A DNA stretch of 64,000 nt from Abelmoschus esculentus (taxonomy: Eukaryota > Streptophyta > Magnoliopsida > Malvales > Malvaceae), in contig JAUCBN010000042.1 in the NCBI GenBank assembly GCA_035048815.1, forward strand, positions 8,742,001-8,806,000, given 5' to 3'. A model generated the notes under the pieces. The model was not told the DNA's origin and searched no databases. It saw nothing but the letters and a program-made list of their open reading frames with translations. Positions within the stretch are counted from its first letter, which is position 1; each line of letters begins with the position of its first letter. The translations under genes and the position numbers were made by a program. Shown here piece after piece: positions 1 through 11,254 of this stretch.

Positions 1-1323
1 AACTAACAATATAAGAAAAATAAATAGGGATGAATGCCACAAGAAAAATCTTGCAAGCAGATAAAGTTTAAAAAGAGCTATAAAAGAGAAACACTCTCAA
101 GTTGTAATATATGTCAAAAGTTGTCTCTTTTATATTGAAATGAGTCCCTATTGATAGGTGTAAGACAACAACAAATTAATTGGCCTAGACAAAGATTAAA
201 AACTCATTATTCTAGTGTTAAAGGCCTATAAATTTGTAGGTTATCCTATCTCCAATTGATGACCAAAAGTTTTATCTAGAAAGATGAATGTGGACATTCT
301 TAGAGTGAATATAGACATGCATATCATCCACATGTAGAAACCCTTGGGCTGATGTTTGATTAAGTTTTCATTCATCCTCCTTTAATGGGCTGTTGATAAA
401 GCATTGAACTCAGCAACTGAATGATCTCTTGAATTTTTGGAAGAAGCATCTTGTGACTATTCCCGTATTGAATTTCCAGTATGTATTGTCTTCAATAATT
501 TAATCATATCTTAATCTCTCAATATCGGATTGAGGTGATTCAAAGTGCGTTGGAAAGCTAAGAAACAGGGGAATAAGTTTAAAGAAAACCTCAAGACTCA
601 AATATGCTTGTATCCAATCCAAAAATGTTGAGCAAGTTGATAGATATTCCTTGAATTCCCTCATTAAGTGATGTTTTAATTCCCACATTTACTCTCCCTT
701 AACTGGTGATAATGAAGGCTTTAATTGCATGTCTTCTCTGATAAAAAACTTATCATCTTTATGGAGGATTAAGTAGCTCTTAAGTGGTATTTAAGTTCCT
801 CTTTAAGTGGTGTATTTAGGAGCTCTTCAATGTATTGCTTTATTGCTGAAACTAACAACCTTTAAGTGGTGTAAATCTCCCTTGAAGGTCTTGAAACTTA
901 TCATCTTGTCATTCTTGTAAAAAATGATCTACGATTTGATCCTAAATAAATACCTTAGCTGAAAATATATGAGCAACCATTAGATAACAACTTTATTCAA
1001 TAAAGCAAATGTTGGAAAGAAACTTAATGAGCTAGTTAAATTAAATGAACAAGTTTAATTGAATGAACTAACTCACTTAATGAACGAACAAAGATCAATA
1101 AGCTCTTAGACTTTAAATGAACTAACTTGCATAAATTGGCATGGATTAATTAAACTAACAAGCTTAAAAGAACTAACATGCTTAAACGTTCTAAACAAAC
1201 ATAAATGAAACAATATGTTTAAATGAACAATAAGCCTTATTTAATCATGATAAAAATGCAGAAATTAAATGCAAAATAATGTAAACTCATGAGAGCTAAA
1301 TGCTCATGCAACTACATGAAACA
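1..1323 (-). mobile_element. RE1 3' LTR, partial (runs off the left edge)
   Basis: This AT-rich stretch without genes is a diverged direct copy of about 4327 to 5620. Both contain the same run of blocks: the 'agagaaacactctcaag' block, 'cctagacaaagatta', the 'atatcggattgaggtgattc' block and 'ttagataacaactttattc'. RE1 reads on the minus strand, so this is its 3' LTR. Its inner edge at 1323 reads TGTTTCATG on minus, after a short purine-rich run. About 350 bases of the LTR should lie outside the window. The same LTR end reappears inverted at 63421-64000. Confidence 0.75.
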
Positions 1324-1353
1324 CACTCCTAAGCTAGCACTCAAATGCATGTA

Positions 1354-1932
1354 TTAAAATGCAAAAGTTAAATATTGCATTTGTTCAAAAAATAGCCAAG
1401 GCTCCAAGTTCAAATTCAAGGCTTGAAATAGCATGTTTGAACATGAATTGTTAAGATCATCGACTTTGCCACAAGTGTTTAAATCTTGTGATTTCTTCTC
1501 TGATATGAGCAAGGCCCCAAAAAGTTTGGTGCTGAATTGGATCACATCAAGTTTGGTACTGGCTTGGATCACATCACAATCTCCGGGTTCAAAGATTTTT
1601 CGCTTATGCTTCATGTGAAATCTGTTCTCGTCATGCTTGACTTTGTTCTCTTTGTTTCCTCGTATTTTTCGATGTACCACTTTCTTTGATTTAAGCTTTC
1701 TTTTACCATCTACAATCTCAACAATATTAGTAGGATAAGAAAACAAAAATGGGTGGTTAGAAAAGACCAACATGCTATGGCTTAAAAATTGTGGGTGGTA
1801 ACACATTAATAGTGCTGAAGGGTTGCACACTAATGAATAACAAATAAAATAATCTACCCACTTCTTCATGCTCTTCCAAATAATGGCTCTTGATTTGAAA
1901 GACAATTTACGTTTCACATACTTGTTAACCAT
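1354..1932 (-). pseudogene. RE1 3'-terminal ORF of unknown function
   Basis: An open frame of 192 codons lies just inside the RE1 3' LTR. I do not recognise a domain. The centre is strongly basic (KRKLKSKKVVHRK around residue 80). A near-exact nine-residue duplication follows (DVIQASTKL, then DVIQFSTKL), and the tail is rich in N and L. By position it is the last coding part of the element, where gypsy elements carry the variable tail after integrase, but no integrase core precedes it. The inverted copy at 63197-63350 preserves roughly the last 55 codons with only one VIQ unit, and it stops earlier where a TGG codon has become TGA. The chosen ATG is not reliable. It is probably the remnant of a longer reading frame. 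Confidence 0.45.
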
Positions 1933-2211
1933 ACGAAAGTTGCAAAGTTATTGGACATCTCATTCTGAGATTTTGATCCACAATACTACCTTTGTTTGAT
2001 CTTTTTTTTCCTGGAAAATGAATTATTTCTAGGGAATATTGTTAAAAAGTCAAAGAAAATGTCAAACCATGGAGGATACTTGATGATCCTAATTGATGGT
2101 TGATGTTGGAGTTCTTGATCTTCTCTTTTGATAAGTCTATTGAAAATAATTCTCTAAATTTCTTTCGGTGTAGCTCATTCTCATACTTATGTGTCCTTTT
2201 AACTTCTATAA
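1933..2211. other. RE1 internal spacer without recognisable coding
   Basis: AT-rich RE1 interior between the two degenerate coding stretches. I see no motif, no tandem repeat and no conserved frame. Confidence 0.4.
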
Positions 2212-2925
2212 TTAAAATTGTATTAATAAGAAAAGAAATAAAATCATGAGGATTAAGAACATCAAACCTGATAAATTCTCCAGATGGTGAATGCTTAGTG
2301 AAAAAAAATTGCTTGCTAAAGACAACTTCACTCGAAAACTTTCTTCATAAATTTTCAAGTATTCTGGAAAAATTGCACTCAATGAAGTGGATATATGAAG
2401 CTTTATAATTTCAGTATAGTTTCTGGCATAATCATCTTCATTGTGAAATTCTTTAAATGGTGGATGATATGTTAATCTCTTTGTGTTTATTTCTCTCCAA
2501 AAATTCTCCCAAAAATGATTAAAAAACTTATCGTTTTTGCTTGAATCAAATACACTTGGACATTGAATCATTTCCCTGAAAAATAAATCAAAGTTAGCTT
2601 CAAGGAAAACTATAACAAAACTGAAAGAATTTTCAAACCACTGAAGTTGAATGCTTTGAGTTGGTGAAGGAACGTTGTTCTTGACTAAGGGTAAATTTCT
2701 TGGAAAATTTTCTAAATATTCCTCACAAAAATCCTGAAACAATGACAAAGAAGAAGAAATATTGATTTTATTAGTGCAAAAAAAAATCAGTGTGTCCACT
2801 TTCGCGCTAAACTTTTCAATGCCTCCGCTTGGAATAATTTTCATAGAATTCTGAGAAAATGTCAAAACAAGATCAGGAAAACTTTTGTTAGTGCAAAACA
2901 ATTTTGTTTTATCTTCTTTTTTTTG
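2212..2925 (-). pseudogene. RE1 degenerate pol-like region, no reverse transcriptase
   Basis: The open frame runs from 3033 to 2212. Its part after the A-run near 2914-2925 resembles the linker before reverse transcriptase in a common class of plant gypsy polyproteins. There a lysine/glutamate-rich tract is followed by a CxxxxxxS-type segment and an 'LLQDFEDVFP' type motif. Here LFQDFCEEYLENFPRNLP sits at about residues 97-114. A reverse transcriptase with a catalytic VDD should follow. Instead about 150 residues rich in F, N and S follow, in which I recognise nothing. The lysine-rich beginning of the ORF is out of register with the true tract (see 2909-3190), so there is a frameshift at the homopolymer. 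The element appears to have lost its polymerase. Confidence 0.45.
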
Positions 2926-3190
2926 CAAAATCAATTTCTCTCTCAAGATCATTCTTTTCTCGTTTCTCCAACTCTTTTGTTTCTTTCTCACGCTCTGATT
3001 TTTCAAACTCAAAACTTTCTTTTTCTTTCTCAATCACACACTCATTTTCACAAATCTCTTTTTCTCCTTTAATTTTTTTCTCATTTTCACAAGCATGTTC
3101 TTTTACTAGAGATTCTTGTAATTGTGTTTCTTTGACATAGTTGTCAAAACACTTTTGAAATTCACATAGATTTTTAGGGCTGAAAGAAAT
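2909..3190 (-). pseudogene. RE1 lysine/glutamate-rich linker
   Basis: Read on minus in the frame that stops at 2909-2911, this stretch gives an uninterrupted charged tract dominated by E and K (for example EKSEREKETKELEKREK). It would form a coiled coil. Such tracts join protease to reverse transcriptase in many plant gypsy polyproteins. The frame differs from that of the gag start at 3548 and from the downstream part at 2212-2925, so the polyprotein is broken at least twice. A serine-rich open frame on the opposite strand here is only its antisense shadow. Confidence 0.5.
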
Positions 3191-3377
3191 AGACGTTTTT
3201 GGCTTATTTCATAATAAACTTCTGGAATTGAACGATAATGTACTAGGCTTGATTGACTCGGAACTTTTGAACAACGCCTCTTTGTTGGGAGATGAATTTC
3301 TTTTCACAAGATTTTTTACTCCATTTTGATGTACAACTAGAGACAGATTGAGGGTTGCCTCTCCGATTTATTTTTCT

Positions 3378-3548
3378 TCATCCCTTCAATTGAGGTGTTT
3401 GTCTCCGACGAGATTCTTTCTCAAGGCGATCAAAACTCTTGTGAATAGGATCAAAAGCTTGTTGCATCACCTTTGTCATTGCTTCTAGCAACGCTTGGTT
3501 TTGCAAATTAGGAACTCTTTCACCATTGTGACCAGATCTTTGTGACAT
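3378..3548 (-). pseudogene. RE1 gag N-terminal fragment
   Basis: The first ATG after the primer site, about 400 bases downstream of it, opens a frame of 56 codons. It starts MSQRSGHNGERV and continues with an amphipathic helix containing AMTKVMQQAFDPIHKSF. This matches the start of many plant gypsy gag proteins, which have a short disordered head and then a helix with regularly spaced hydrophobics. It ends at TGA 3378-3380, far short of a normal gag. The retrotransposon-gag core and CCHC knuckle are missing. Position, start context and composition support gag. The short length means it is dead. Confidence 0.5.
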
Positions 3549-3955
3549 TATTAGTTAAAAAAATAAACCTTACCGACACAAATCTTCACATTTCCACTCC
3601 AAAGACAATGCACTCACACTCGCGTTTCACTCAGGATAGGCTTTTCCCTTTAATGCACATTCTTTCCTTTTATCACTTTTACTCTCTTTTCTAAGTTCTT
3701 AGAGAACTTACTCAACGCTCAACAAGTATTATTTTTGAAATTCGGTTAAAAAGAAGTGATTAGAAAAGGAAAAATATTCAGAAATAAGGTACAATAACAA
3801 GATAATGAGAAGATAGCAATCTAAACTAGATATTATTAAAATAGGAATTTTAAAATAGGAATTTTTTTGATTTTTTTTTCAATTTTGTTTGACTTTTTTT
3901 TTGTTTTTTAACTAACACAGAGAGAGACATAGCAATCTTCTTACTGAATCGTAAT

Positions 3956-3967
3956 GCTCTGATACCA
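3956..3967 (-). promoter_or_regulatory. RE1 primer-binding site (tRNA-iMet type)
   Basis: On minus this reads TGGTATCAGAGC, the usual plant primer site complementary to the 3' end of initiator tRNA-Met. It lies two bases inside the LTR edge at 3970. It fixes the direction of RE1 (minus) and shows that the LTR at 3970-5620 is the 5' LTR. Confidence 0.85.
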
Positions 3968-3969
3968 AT

Positions 3970-5620
3970 TGATACGTATCAAGTTGCGGAATATCTGAAT
4001 TTGTATATGTGATTGCCCGATCGTGATTCTACTAAGTAACTAAAATAAAAAATAGGAATTTTAAAATGAAAATTACAAGATGATATAAAATGGATAGATA
4101 GTATGGTGTAATTGAATGATGATAAGATGATTGTTGTGTTTAGGGTGAAGTATGGAAAATATGGATGTATGGTTGATGGAAGTGAAGAGATGAAATGTAG
4201 TTGATGGTGCGGTGTAAACAAAGGAGAAACCAACACTAAAAAGTGAAGACCCGTTCGTTAAGAGTTTTTAAACTGTGACTTGGGTAAAAGGTTAATGGAT
4301 TATAACCCTCTAGTTATAAGAACTAAGAACCAGCAATATAAGAAAATGAATAGGGATGAATGCTACAAGAACAATCTTGTAAGCTGATAAAGTTCAAAAA
4401 GAACTATAAAAGAGAAACACTCTCAAGTCGTATATTTACAAAGGAATGAATGCCTATTTATACGTGTAAGAAATCAACAAATTGATTGGCCTAGACAAAG
4501 ATTAAAGACTCATTATTCTAGTGTTTAAAGGCCTATTAATTTGTAGGTTATCATATCTCCAATTGATAACCAAAAAGTTTGATCTACAAGGATGAATATG
4601 GACATTCTTAGGATAAATGTATACATACATATCATCCACATGTAGAAACCCTTGGACTAATGCTTGATTAAGTTGTCATTCATACTCCTTTAATGCGTTG
4701 TTGATAAAGCATTGAATTCAACAATTGAATGACCTCTTGAATTTTTGGAAGAAGCATCTTGTGACTATTCTCATATGAATTTCCAACATGCATTATTTTT
4801 CAATAATTTAATCATATATTAAGCTCTTGATATCGGATTGAGGTGATTCAAAGTGCATTGGAAAGCTAATAAATAGGGGAATAAGTTTAAAGTGTATCTC
4901 AAGACTCAAATATGCTCGTATCCAATCAAAAAATGTCGAACAAGTTGACTAATATTCCTTGAATTCTCTCCTTAAGTGTTGTTTTAATTCCTGCCTTTAC
5001 ACTACCTTAAGTGGTGATAATGAAGGCTTTCATTACATTGTTTTCTTGTTGAAACTGACAGTCTTAAAGTGATGTAAAGACTCTCTTGAAATCTTTAAAG
5101 CCATTGCTAGAAATAACAACATTCAAGGGGTGTAATTGCTCCATTGAATTGCATTGTAACCAATCAGCCTTGATGGGTCTTCAAGGGAATTTAATTGATG
5201 TAAATACGTTCTCATTCATGAGAATATGATCAACCATTTGCTCCAAAAGAATACCTTAGCTGAAATATATAAGCGACAATTAGATAACAACTTTATTCAA
5301 TAAAAATGAATGTGAATGTATGAAACAAATTTAATGAGCTAGTTTAATTAATGAAACTAGTTACATTGAATCATTTAGTTTAATCAAATTAACTCACACA
5401 CTAAATGAACTCATAAACATAAGAGAACTAACATACTTTAAGTGAACTATCATGTATTAATTCAACTAATGAACTTAATTGAACTAACAATCTTAAATGA
5501 ATACCAATCATTATTTATTCATGCACACATGCTAAAATTTAAAAACTTAAGAAAGAACTCAGGCAAACTCGTGCACAAATTGGAGGTTGTATTGTTCCAA
5601 CAAAGTTGGAGTTGTATTCT
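3970..5620 (-). mobile_element. RE1 5' LTR
   Basis: On plus the LTR begins TGATACGTATCA, next to the primer site. A TATA-like box (TATAAATAGG on minus) lies at 4453-4462. The body matches 1-1323. The far edge is diverged, and I place it only approximately between 5560 and 5620. At about 1.65 kb it is long for a gypsy element with a 2.6 kb interior. The next 80 bases are a degenerate joint to the satellite. Confidence 0.65.
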
Positions 5621-5702
5621 TTAATTTCCAGCCATAAATAAATAGATTTCCAATAGGAAATTCTTCTGATTCATTGTTGGTTGTGATCATATCAATATCA
5701 AA

Positions 5703-7697
5703 ATGAAACAGTCCCTTTCTTAAAGCGTATATCGTGATGGACGACCCCTCTATTTGAGTGTACGTCACGATCAATGACCCCTCTCTACAAGTGCATGCCA
5801 TAATGAACGGTCCCTTTCTCAAAGCATATACCGTGATGGATGACCCTTTTCTTGGAGCTTATGTCGCGAAGAATGACCCCTCTCTTCGAGTGCATGTTAT
5901 ACTGAACTATCCCTTTCTTACAACGTATACCGTGATGGGCGACCCCTCTCTTTGAGCGTATGTCGCGGTGAATGACCCCTCTCTTCGAGTGCATATCATA
6001 AGACAGTCCCTTTCTTAGAGCGTATACCGTGATGGACGACCCCTCTCTTTGATTGTATGTCGCGGTGAATGACCCCTCTCTTCGACTGTATGTCGTAATG
6101 AATGGCCCCTCTCTTTTAGCGTATACCGTGATCGATGACCCCTCTCTTTGAGCATATGTTGCGATGAATAACCCTTATCTTCGAGTCCATGTTATTGTGC
6201 ATGGTCCCTCTCTTTGAGCGTATACCGTCATAGATGACCCCTCTCTTTGAGCGTATTTGCGATGAATGACCCCTCTCTTCGAGTGCATGTCATAATGAGC
6301 AGTCCCTTTATTAGAGCATATACCGTGATGGACGATCCTTCACTTTGAGTGTATGTTGCGATTAATGACCTCTCTCTTCGAGTGCATGTCATAATGAACG
6401 GTCCCTTTCTTAGACCGTATACCATGATGGACAACCCTTCTCTTAGAGCATATGTCGTGATGAATGACCTTTCTCTTCGAGTGTATGTCGTAATAAACAG
6501 TCCCTTTCTTAAAGTGTATACTGTGAAGGATGACCCCTCTCATTGACCGTATATTGCGATGAATGACCCCTCTCTTCGAGCGTATGTCATAATGAATGTT
6601 CTCTATCTTTGAGCGTAAGCTGTGATGGACGACCCCTTTCTTTGAGCGTATGTCTTGAAGATTGACCCCTCTCCTCGAGTAAATATCATGGTGAACGGTC
6701 CCCTTCTTTGAGCTTATGTCGCGATGAATGACCCATTTTTTCGAGTACATGTCATAATGAACGATCCCTCTTTTTTAGCATAAATCGTGATAGATGCCCC
6801 CTCTCTTTGAACGTATGTGGCGATGAACGACCCCTCTCTTCGAGTGTGTCATGGTGAGTGGTCCCTCTCTTTAAGTGTATACCGTAATGAACGACACCTC
6901 TCTTTGAGTGTATGCGGCGATGAATGACACCTCTCTTCGAGTGCATGTCATAATGAACGGTCCATCTCTTTGAGTGTAGGTCACGTTGAATGACTCCTCT
7001 CTTTGAGCGTATGTCGCGGTAAATGACCCCTATCTTTAATCTTATGTCATAATGAATGGTCCCTCTCTTTGAGCATATACCGTGATGGACAACCCCTCTC
7101 ATTCAGCGTATATCCCGATGTATGACCCATTTCTTCGAGTGCATGTCATGGTGAATGGTACCACTCTTTGTGCGTATACTGTGATGGATGACCCCACTCT
7201 TTGACCGTATGTCACGATGAATGACCCCCCTCTTCAAGTGCATCTCATAATGAACATTCCCTCTCTTTGAGCATAAACCGTGATGGACGACCCCTCTCTT
7301 TGAGCATATCTCGAGATGAATGACCTCACTCTTTGAGTTCATGTCATAGTGAACGATCCCTCTGTTTGAGCGTATATCATGATGGAAGACCTCTCTTTCT
7401 TTGAGCGTATGTCATGATGAATGATCCCTCTCTTTGACCGTATGTCGCGATGAATGACTCCTCTCTTCGAGTGCATGTCATAGTGAGCAGTCCCTATCTT
7501 AGAGCGAATACAGTGATAGAGGACCCTTCTCTTTGAGCGTATATCGCGATGAATGACCCTTTTCTTCGAGTGTATGTCATAATGAACGGTCCCTCTCTTC
7601 GAGCGTATACCATGATGGTCGCTGCCGCTCTTTGAGCGTATGTCGTGATGAATGACCTTCTCTTCGAGTGCATGTCATAATGAACAGTCCCTCTCTT
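5703..7697 (-). repeat. Satellite block S1, 33-bp units
   Basis: Tandem array of 33-bp units, all in minus orientation, in the same A-B-C order as the other blocks. On plus the cores read CCTCTCTTTGAGCGTAT (B and C) and CCTCTCTTCGAGTGCAT (A), separated by variable tails. Units differ at many single positions and a few are one to six bases short. The array stops inside a unit, where RE2 starts, and continues on the other side of RE2 as S2. Open frames on both strands here are by-products of the unit length. Confidence 0.95.
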
Positions 7698-9377
7698 TGT
7701 AACATCCCGTTTTGGGGGCTAGTAGTTTGAGTGTTAGTTAGGGAGGATTAGATTCGGGTCGAATCAGATTCTTCGGTTAGTTAATTTTTGGAAATTTAAA
7801 ATGATAATAATTTAATCGGATTAAAATATTTTAAAAATTTTTAAAAAGGAGTTTTAAAATTAATGGAATATTATTTGAGTTTTAATTGGATTTAATTAAA
7901 ACCTAATTATTATATTAGTGACTAAATTATAAATTTTGGAAAAAAAATTGAGGGTTAAATTGCAATTTTCTGAAATTTAAAGATTTTAGGGTCTAAATTG
8001 GAAAGTAAGCCAAAGCTTAGAATCTTTAGAGGGCCATTAACCCAAATTATTTTAATTAAAGTTTATCCACCAAAATCTGTTTTTAATTAGAGGTTATTTT
8101 CATTTTCTTTTCTAACTTCTAATTTTCTCATATTTTCTCCCAAACTTTCTCTCCATTTTCTCTCCTTAATTTCTTCAATTACTTGCTGAATTCTTCTCTA
8201 TTTTCATCAAGAATTATCTCATTCTACTCATCTCTCCATTCTCTGCAAAACCTACTCATCAATTTTGCAAAATCAACATCCATTTCAAGGAAAAATCAAG
8301 AGAAGAATTCTCATCTTTTTGGTGGGTTAATCTCAAAGGTAAATTCCGATTTCTCCTCTATTATAAGGTTCTTTATTTGATATTCCCAAGCATTTGGATT
8401 ACTAATCAACAATCTAAACTTAATTTTGTGTTTTGATTCAAGATCTTCAAGTTTTATGGAAGTTTTTTGTGAAATATTTTTAGATCTCAATTGTTGTTGT
8501 AATTATCAGAATAGTTGAATCGGTTTTTTAGATGTATTTTTTCGGTTATTTTAGGGGCTATTTTAGATGCTCTCCTTTGCTGGAGATATAAGGATGTTTT
8601 AAGGATGTTTTTGATTCATGTTTGAGGTGAATTAGATGTTATATTTATTAGGTTAAGGGTTGGTGTTTTTCGGATGCGTTTTGACTTTTTTGTCGGTCTT
8701 TCAGGCTTAGTTTTCGGTAGTTTTGGGGAGGTTCTTTGTGGCTGCTGTGTTGAGCATGTTTTGATGTGTATATGCTCTATTTTGATGAGGAGGAGGAAGT
8801 TCAAAAAGTCTTCTAAGTGTCTGATTCGTTGGCGTTGATGTTGGAGTATCGACGAAGGCTCATTTCGGCTTGTCGGTGAGTGAATTTTGGTTAGAAGTGA
8901 ACTTCAAGGTTCGGTTCTGTTTTGGGGACTATGGAATAGTTTAAAAACTTTCCATGGATCAAGAGTAAGTGATCTTAATGTACTTGATTGAATTCCTTGA
9001 GCTTCGGTTTCAATTGCATTGGTTTTATGGAAGGAATTTATATTGATGTTTTGGAGATGCATAGCTTAGGTTTTAAAATGGTGCATGCATGTGTTAATTG
9101 CTGGAGGAATGCATAATTTTGAATGACATTCATATCTTATGGAAGCATGGAAATGATTTGATTAAACATGTGGTTATTGCCTTACAATTGATTAAGCTGT
9201 TGAGCATGATTATCGGTTCATTTATTGAACAACATATTATGAATGCATTATGAGCAACAAGTTAGCATGCTTGATTAAGATGATATTGGCTTAGTGACAC
9301 TAACTTTAGATTCGAATACAAATGATATGTAATTAGAATTGAATGCACTATAAAGATTATGAAAACAAAGGAAAATG

Positions 9378-9570
9378 CCTACACGTAACAAGGATAACTT
9401 TGTGTTTAACCGTGCATGGTAGAGCCGCCTACACGTAACAAGGATGACTATTTGTCTAACCGTGCGTGGAAGAGCTTGATAAGGGTGACTTTGTGTCATG
9501 TCAATGGTGACTTTGTGTCATTTCAATGGTGACCTTGTGTCATGTTAATGGTGACTTTGTGTCATGACGA
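9378..9570 (+). repeat. Tandem repeats inside the RE2 5' LTR
   Basis: Two copies of an approximately 50-base unit (CCTACACGTAACAAGGAT then a TTTAACCGTGC-like part) are followed by four to five copies of an approximately 22-base unit built on GGTGACTTTGTGTCAT. The same block lies at 25585-25778 in the 3' LTR, so it predates insertion. Repeats of this type in LTRs are often enhancer-like, but nothing here proves that. Confidence 0.75.
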
Positions 9571-10328
9571 GACTAGGGGTCTCTACAATGGATTCGCGTA
9601 TTCGGTGAACTTAAGGTTCACAACAAGTGATCACTAGAAAGTCAATATGCATATATAAAATGATTTGGTAACATTGTGCATCATTTAGGAAATGATTTGA
9701 TATTGCTATGCATACTCAAGGAAGTGTTTTGAAATTATGAATATGAGCATGATTTTGTAAAACATATTTGGTTCAAGGAAAGCATTACAAACTATGATTT
9801 TACTATGGTTTTAAATTGATGCATTGATGTTCTTGTTAGAGCTTCCTCACTAAACATGTTTTGCTTAAGCTCTCTTTTTATCTTTACAGAAAATTAGACA
9901 CATTTTGCGTCTGTATTGGAACAAGAGAACCAAGGGAAAAGCCTACATATCTTTGGTATGCTTTAATAAATAAAAGAGGCTTGGCATTGTGTAAACCAGT
10001 CCCATAAGAGAGTGTGTTGTCTAGCTAAAGACTTGTAATAAGACCTCTAATTTTGCTTAGGTTGTTGCTTGATGGATTGTTATATTGTTTTGGTTAATTG
10101 ATACGATGTTGTGTTTTTCGAAGCATGATTGATTTGATTAGCCATTGAAATTGATGAATGTTAGGAAGCATGCCATAAGTTGTTACGTGATCTAAGATGG
10201 CTATACTCGATTGTATAATTTGTTCTTAATGTTTAGGAATTATGCATATAGTTGATGGTGTTTAACAGTTGTGTCTTGAGTCGATTGAGTTCACTTAGTT
10301 TGACAGAACTTTTAGGTTTCAGACACAA

Positions 10329-10504
10329 AGTTTTGAAACCTTAGGGAAGGTTTCGAAACCTTTGTCAAATAGAAGGTCTCAAAACCTTGCGGGCAATTTC
10401 GGTTCTAGACCCTTACTGGATGCGAAAAGTTTCAAAACCTTCATGAATGTTTCGAAACCTTTTACGTAAAGTTTCGAAACCTTTATAGAAGTTTAAAAAC
10501 CTTT
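10329..10504 (+). repeat. Palindromic motif cluster in the RE2 LTR
   Basis: Seven or more near-copies of the palindrome GGTTTCGAAACC and its half sites occur in about 175 bases. They are separated by short spacers that vary in length. The 3' LTR has the matching cluster at about 26530-26706. The core TTCGAA is self-complementary, so each copy could be a dimeric protein site or a small hairpin. I see no other feature in the cluster. Confidence 0.8.
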
Positions 10505-11075
10505 GGTTGCTTGAAATTGATAGTTGTTAGAAATTGCATTTTAGTCCCGGATATCTTTCTTTGTTCAATTAGGATATCTATAGATGTTATTTTGAGCTGA
10601 AATTTCATATGGATGCATATAGTTGATTTAATTTCAAGATGGCTAACTTAATTTAGACGAAGTCCTTAGAATTTGAAAGATTTGTATTTTGGTCCCTAAA
10701 TTAATGAAACATGCAATTGCTGATGTTAGAATACTCCGTTTGGTTTGAAACTTATCGTGAGGGATACTTGTATGGTTAATTGAACTTTGATTGAATGAGT
10801 TTCTACTTTTTCATTAGAATTTAAAAGTTTTACGTTTTAGTCCTTAATTTACTTAAGTGTTTAATCGAATGCTTGTTTGTGATTAGATTGCTTCCGTTAA
10901 TGCTTTGTGTGAGACCAAGACATGTAGAAATATAATTATGCATCTAGAAAGGAAAAAAATATATCGGTTCCAGGGTTTTTTATTGAATCGGACCATCGCG
11001 TGTTTGGTTCGATATTCCCCTTATAACCCATTAGTGTTGGTTTCGTCTAGGCCGCGCTAAGGGGATTACATTTGA

Positions 11076-11087
11076 TGGTATCAGAAC
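11076..11087 (+). promoter_or_regulatory. RE2 primer-binding site (tRNA-iMet type)
   Basis: TGGTATCAGAAC follows the LTR end by five bases. It matches the usual initiator tRNA-Met site (TGGTATCAGAGC) with one change. It fixes the LTR border and the plus direction of RE2. Confidence 0.85.
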
Positions 11088-11254
11088 GTGGTTTATTGTG
11101 TGTGATTTAATATGCTTTGTTATTAACATGTTGATAATTATGTACGGTGAATGTGTTTTAAGTGGTGTTTATTTAAAAGAGTCAACGGTTACACATTGTC
11201 AATTTCAATACATATTTAAATGCTTTACAGGTTTCCCTTGGATTTAGTGGGGGT

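Larger units (their letters stand above)
7698..11070 (+). mobile_element. RE2 5' LTR
   Basis: Starts TGTAACATCCCG, a very common start of plant chromovirus LTRs, and ends ATTACA six bases before the primer site. Length 3373. It contains a CT-rich region near 8090-8320, two tandem-repeat clusters (9378-9570) and a cluster of palindromic motifs (10329-10504). It aligns along its whole length with 23828-27219. Short open frames in it, such as 8183-8380, recur only as LTR sequence and are not genes. Confidence 0.93.

Noticed and set aside
2904..3140. Serine/phenylalanine-rich open frame on plus
   Set aside because: It is the antisense of the K/E-rich linker of RE1.
5703..7697. Satellite as telomere or rDNA spacer repeat
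   Set aside because: The units show no TTTAGGG motif and there is no rRNA gene nearby. They match no rDNA spacer element I can recognise.
8183..8380. Open frame with hydrophobic start in RE2 5' LTR (also 24343-24534)
   Set aside because: It occurs only as part of the LTR in both copies. It lies in a CT-rich leader and has no domain.
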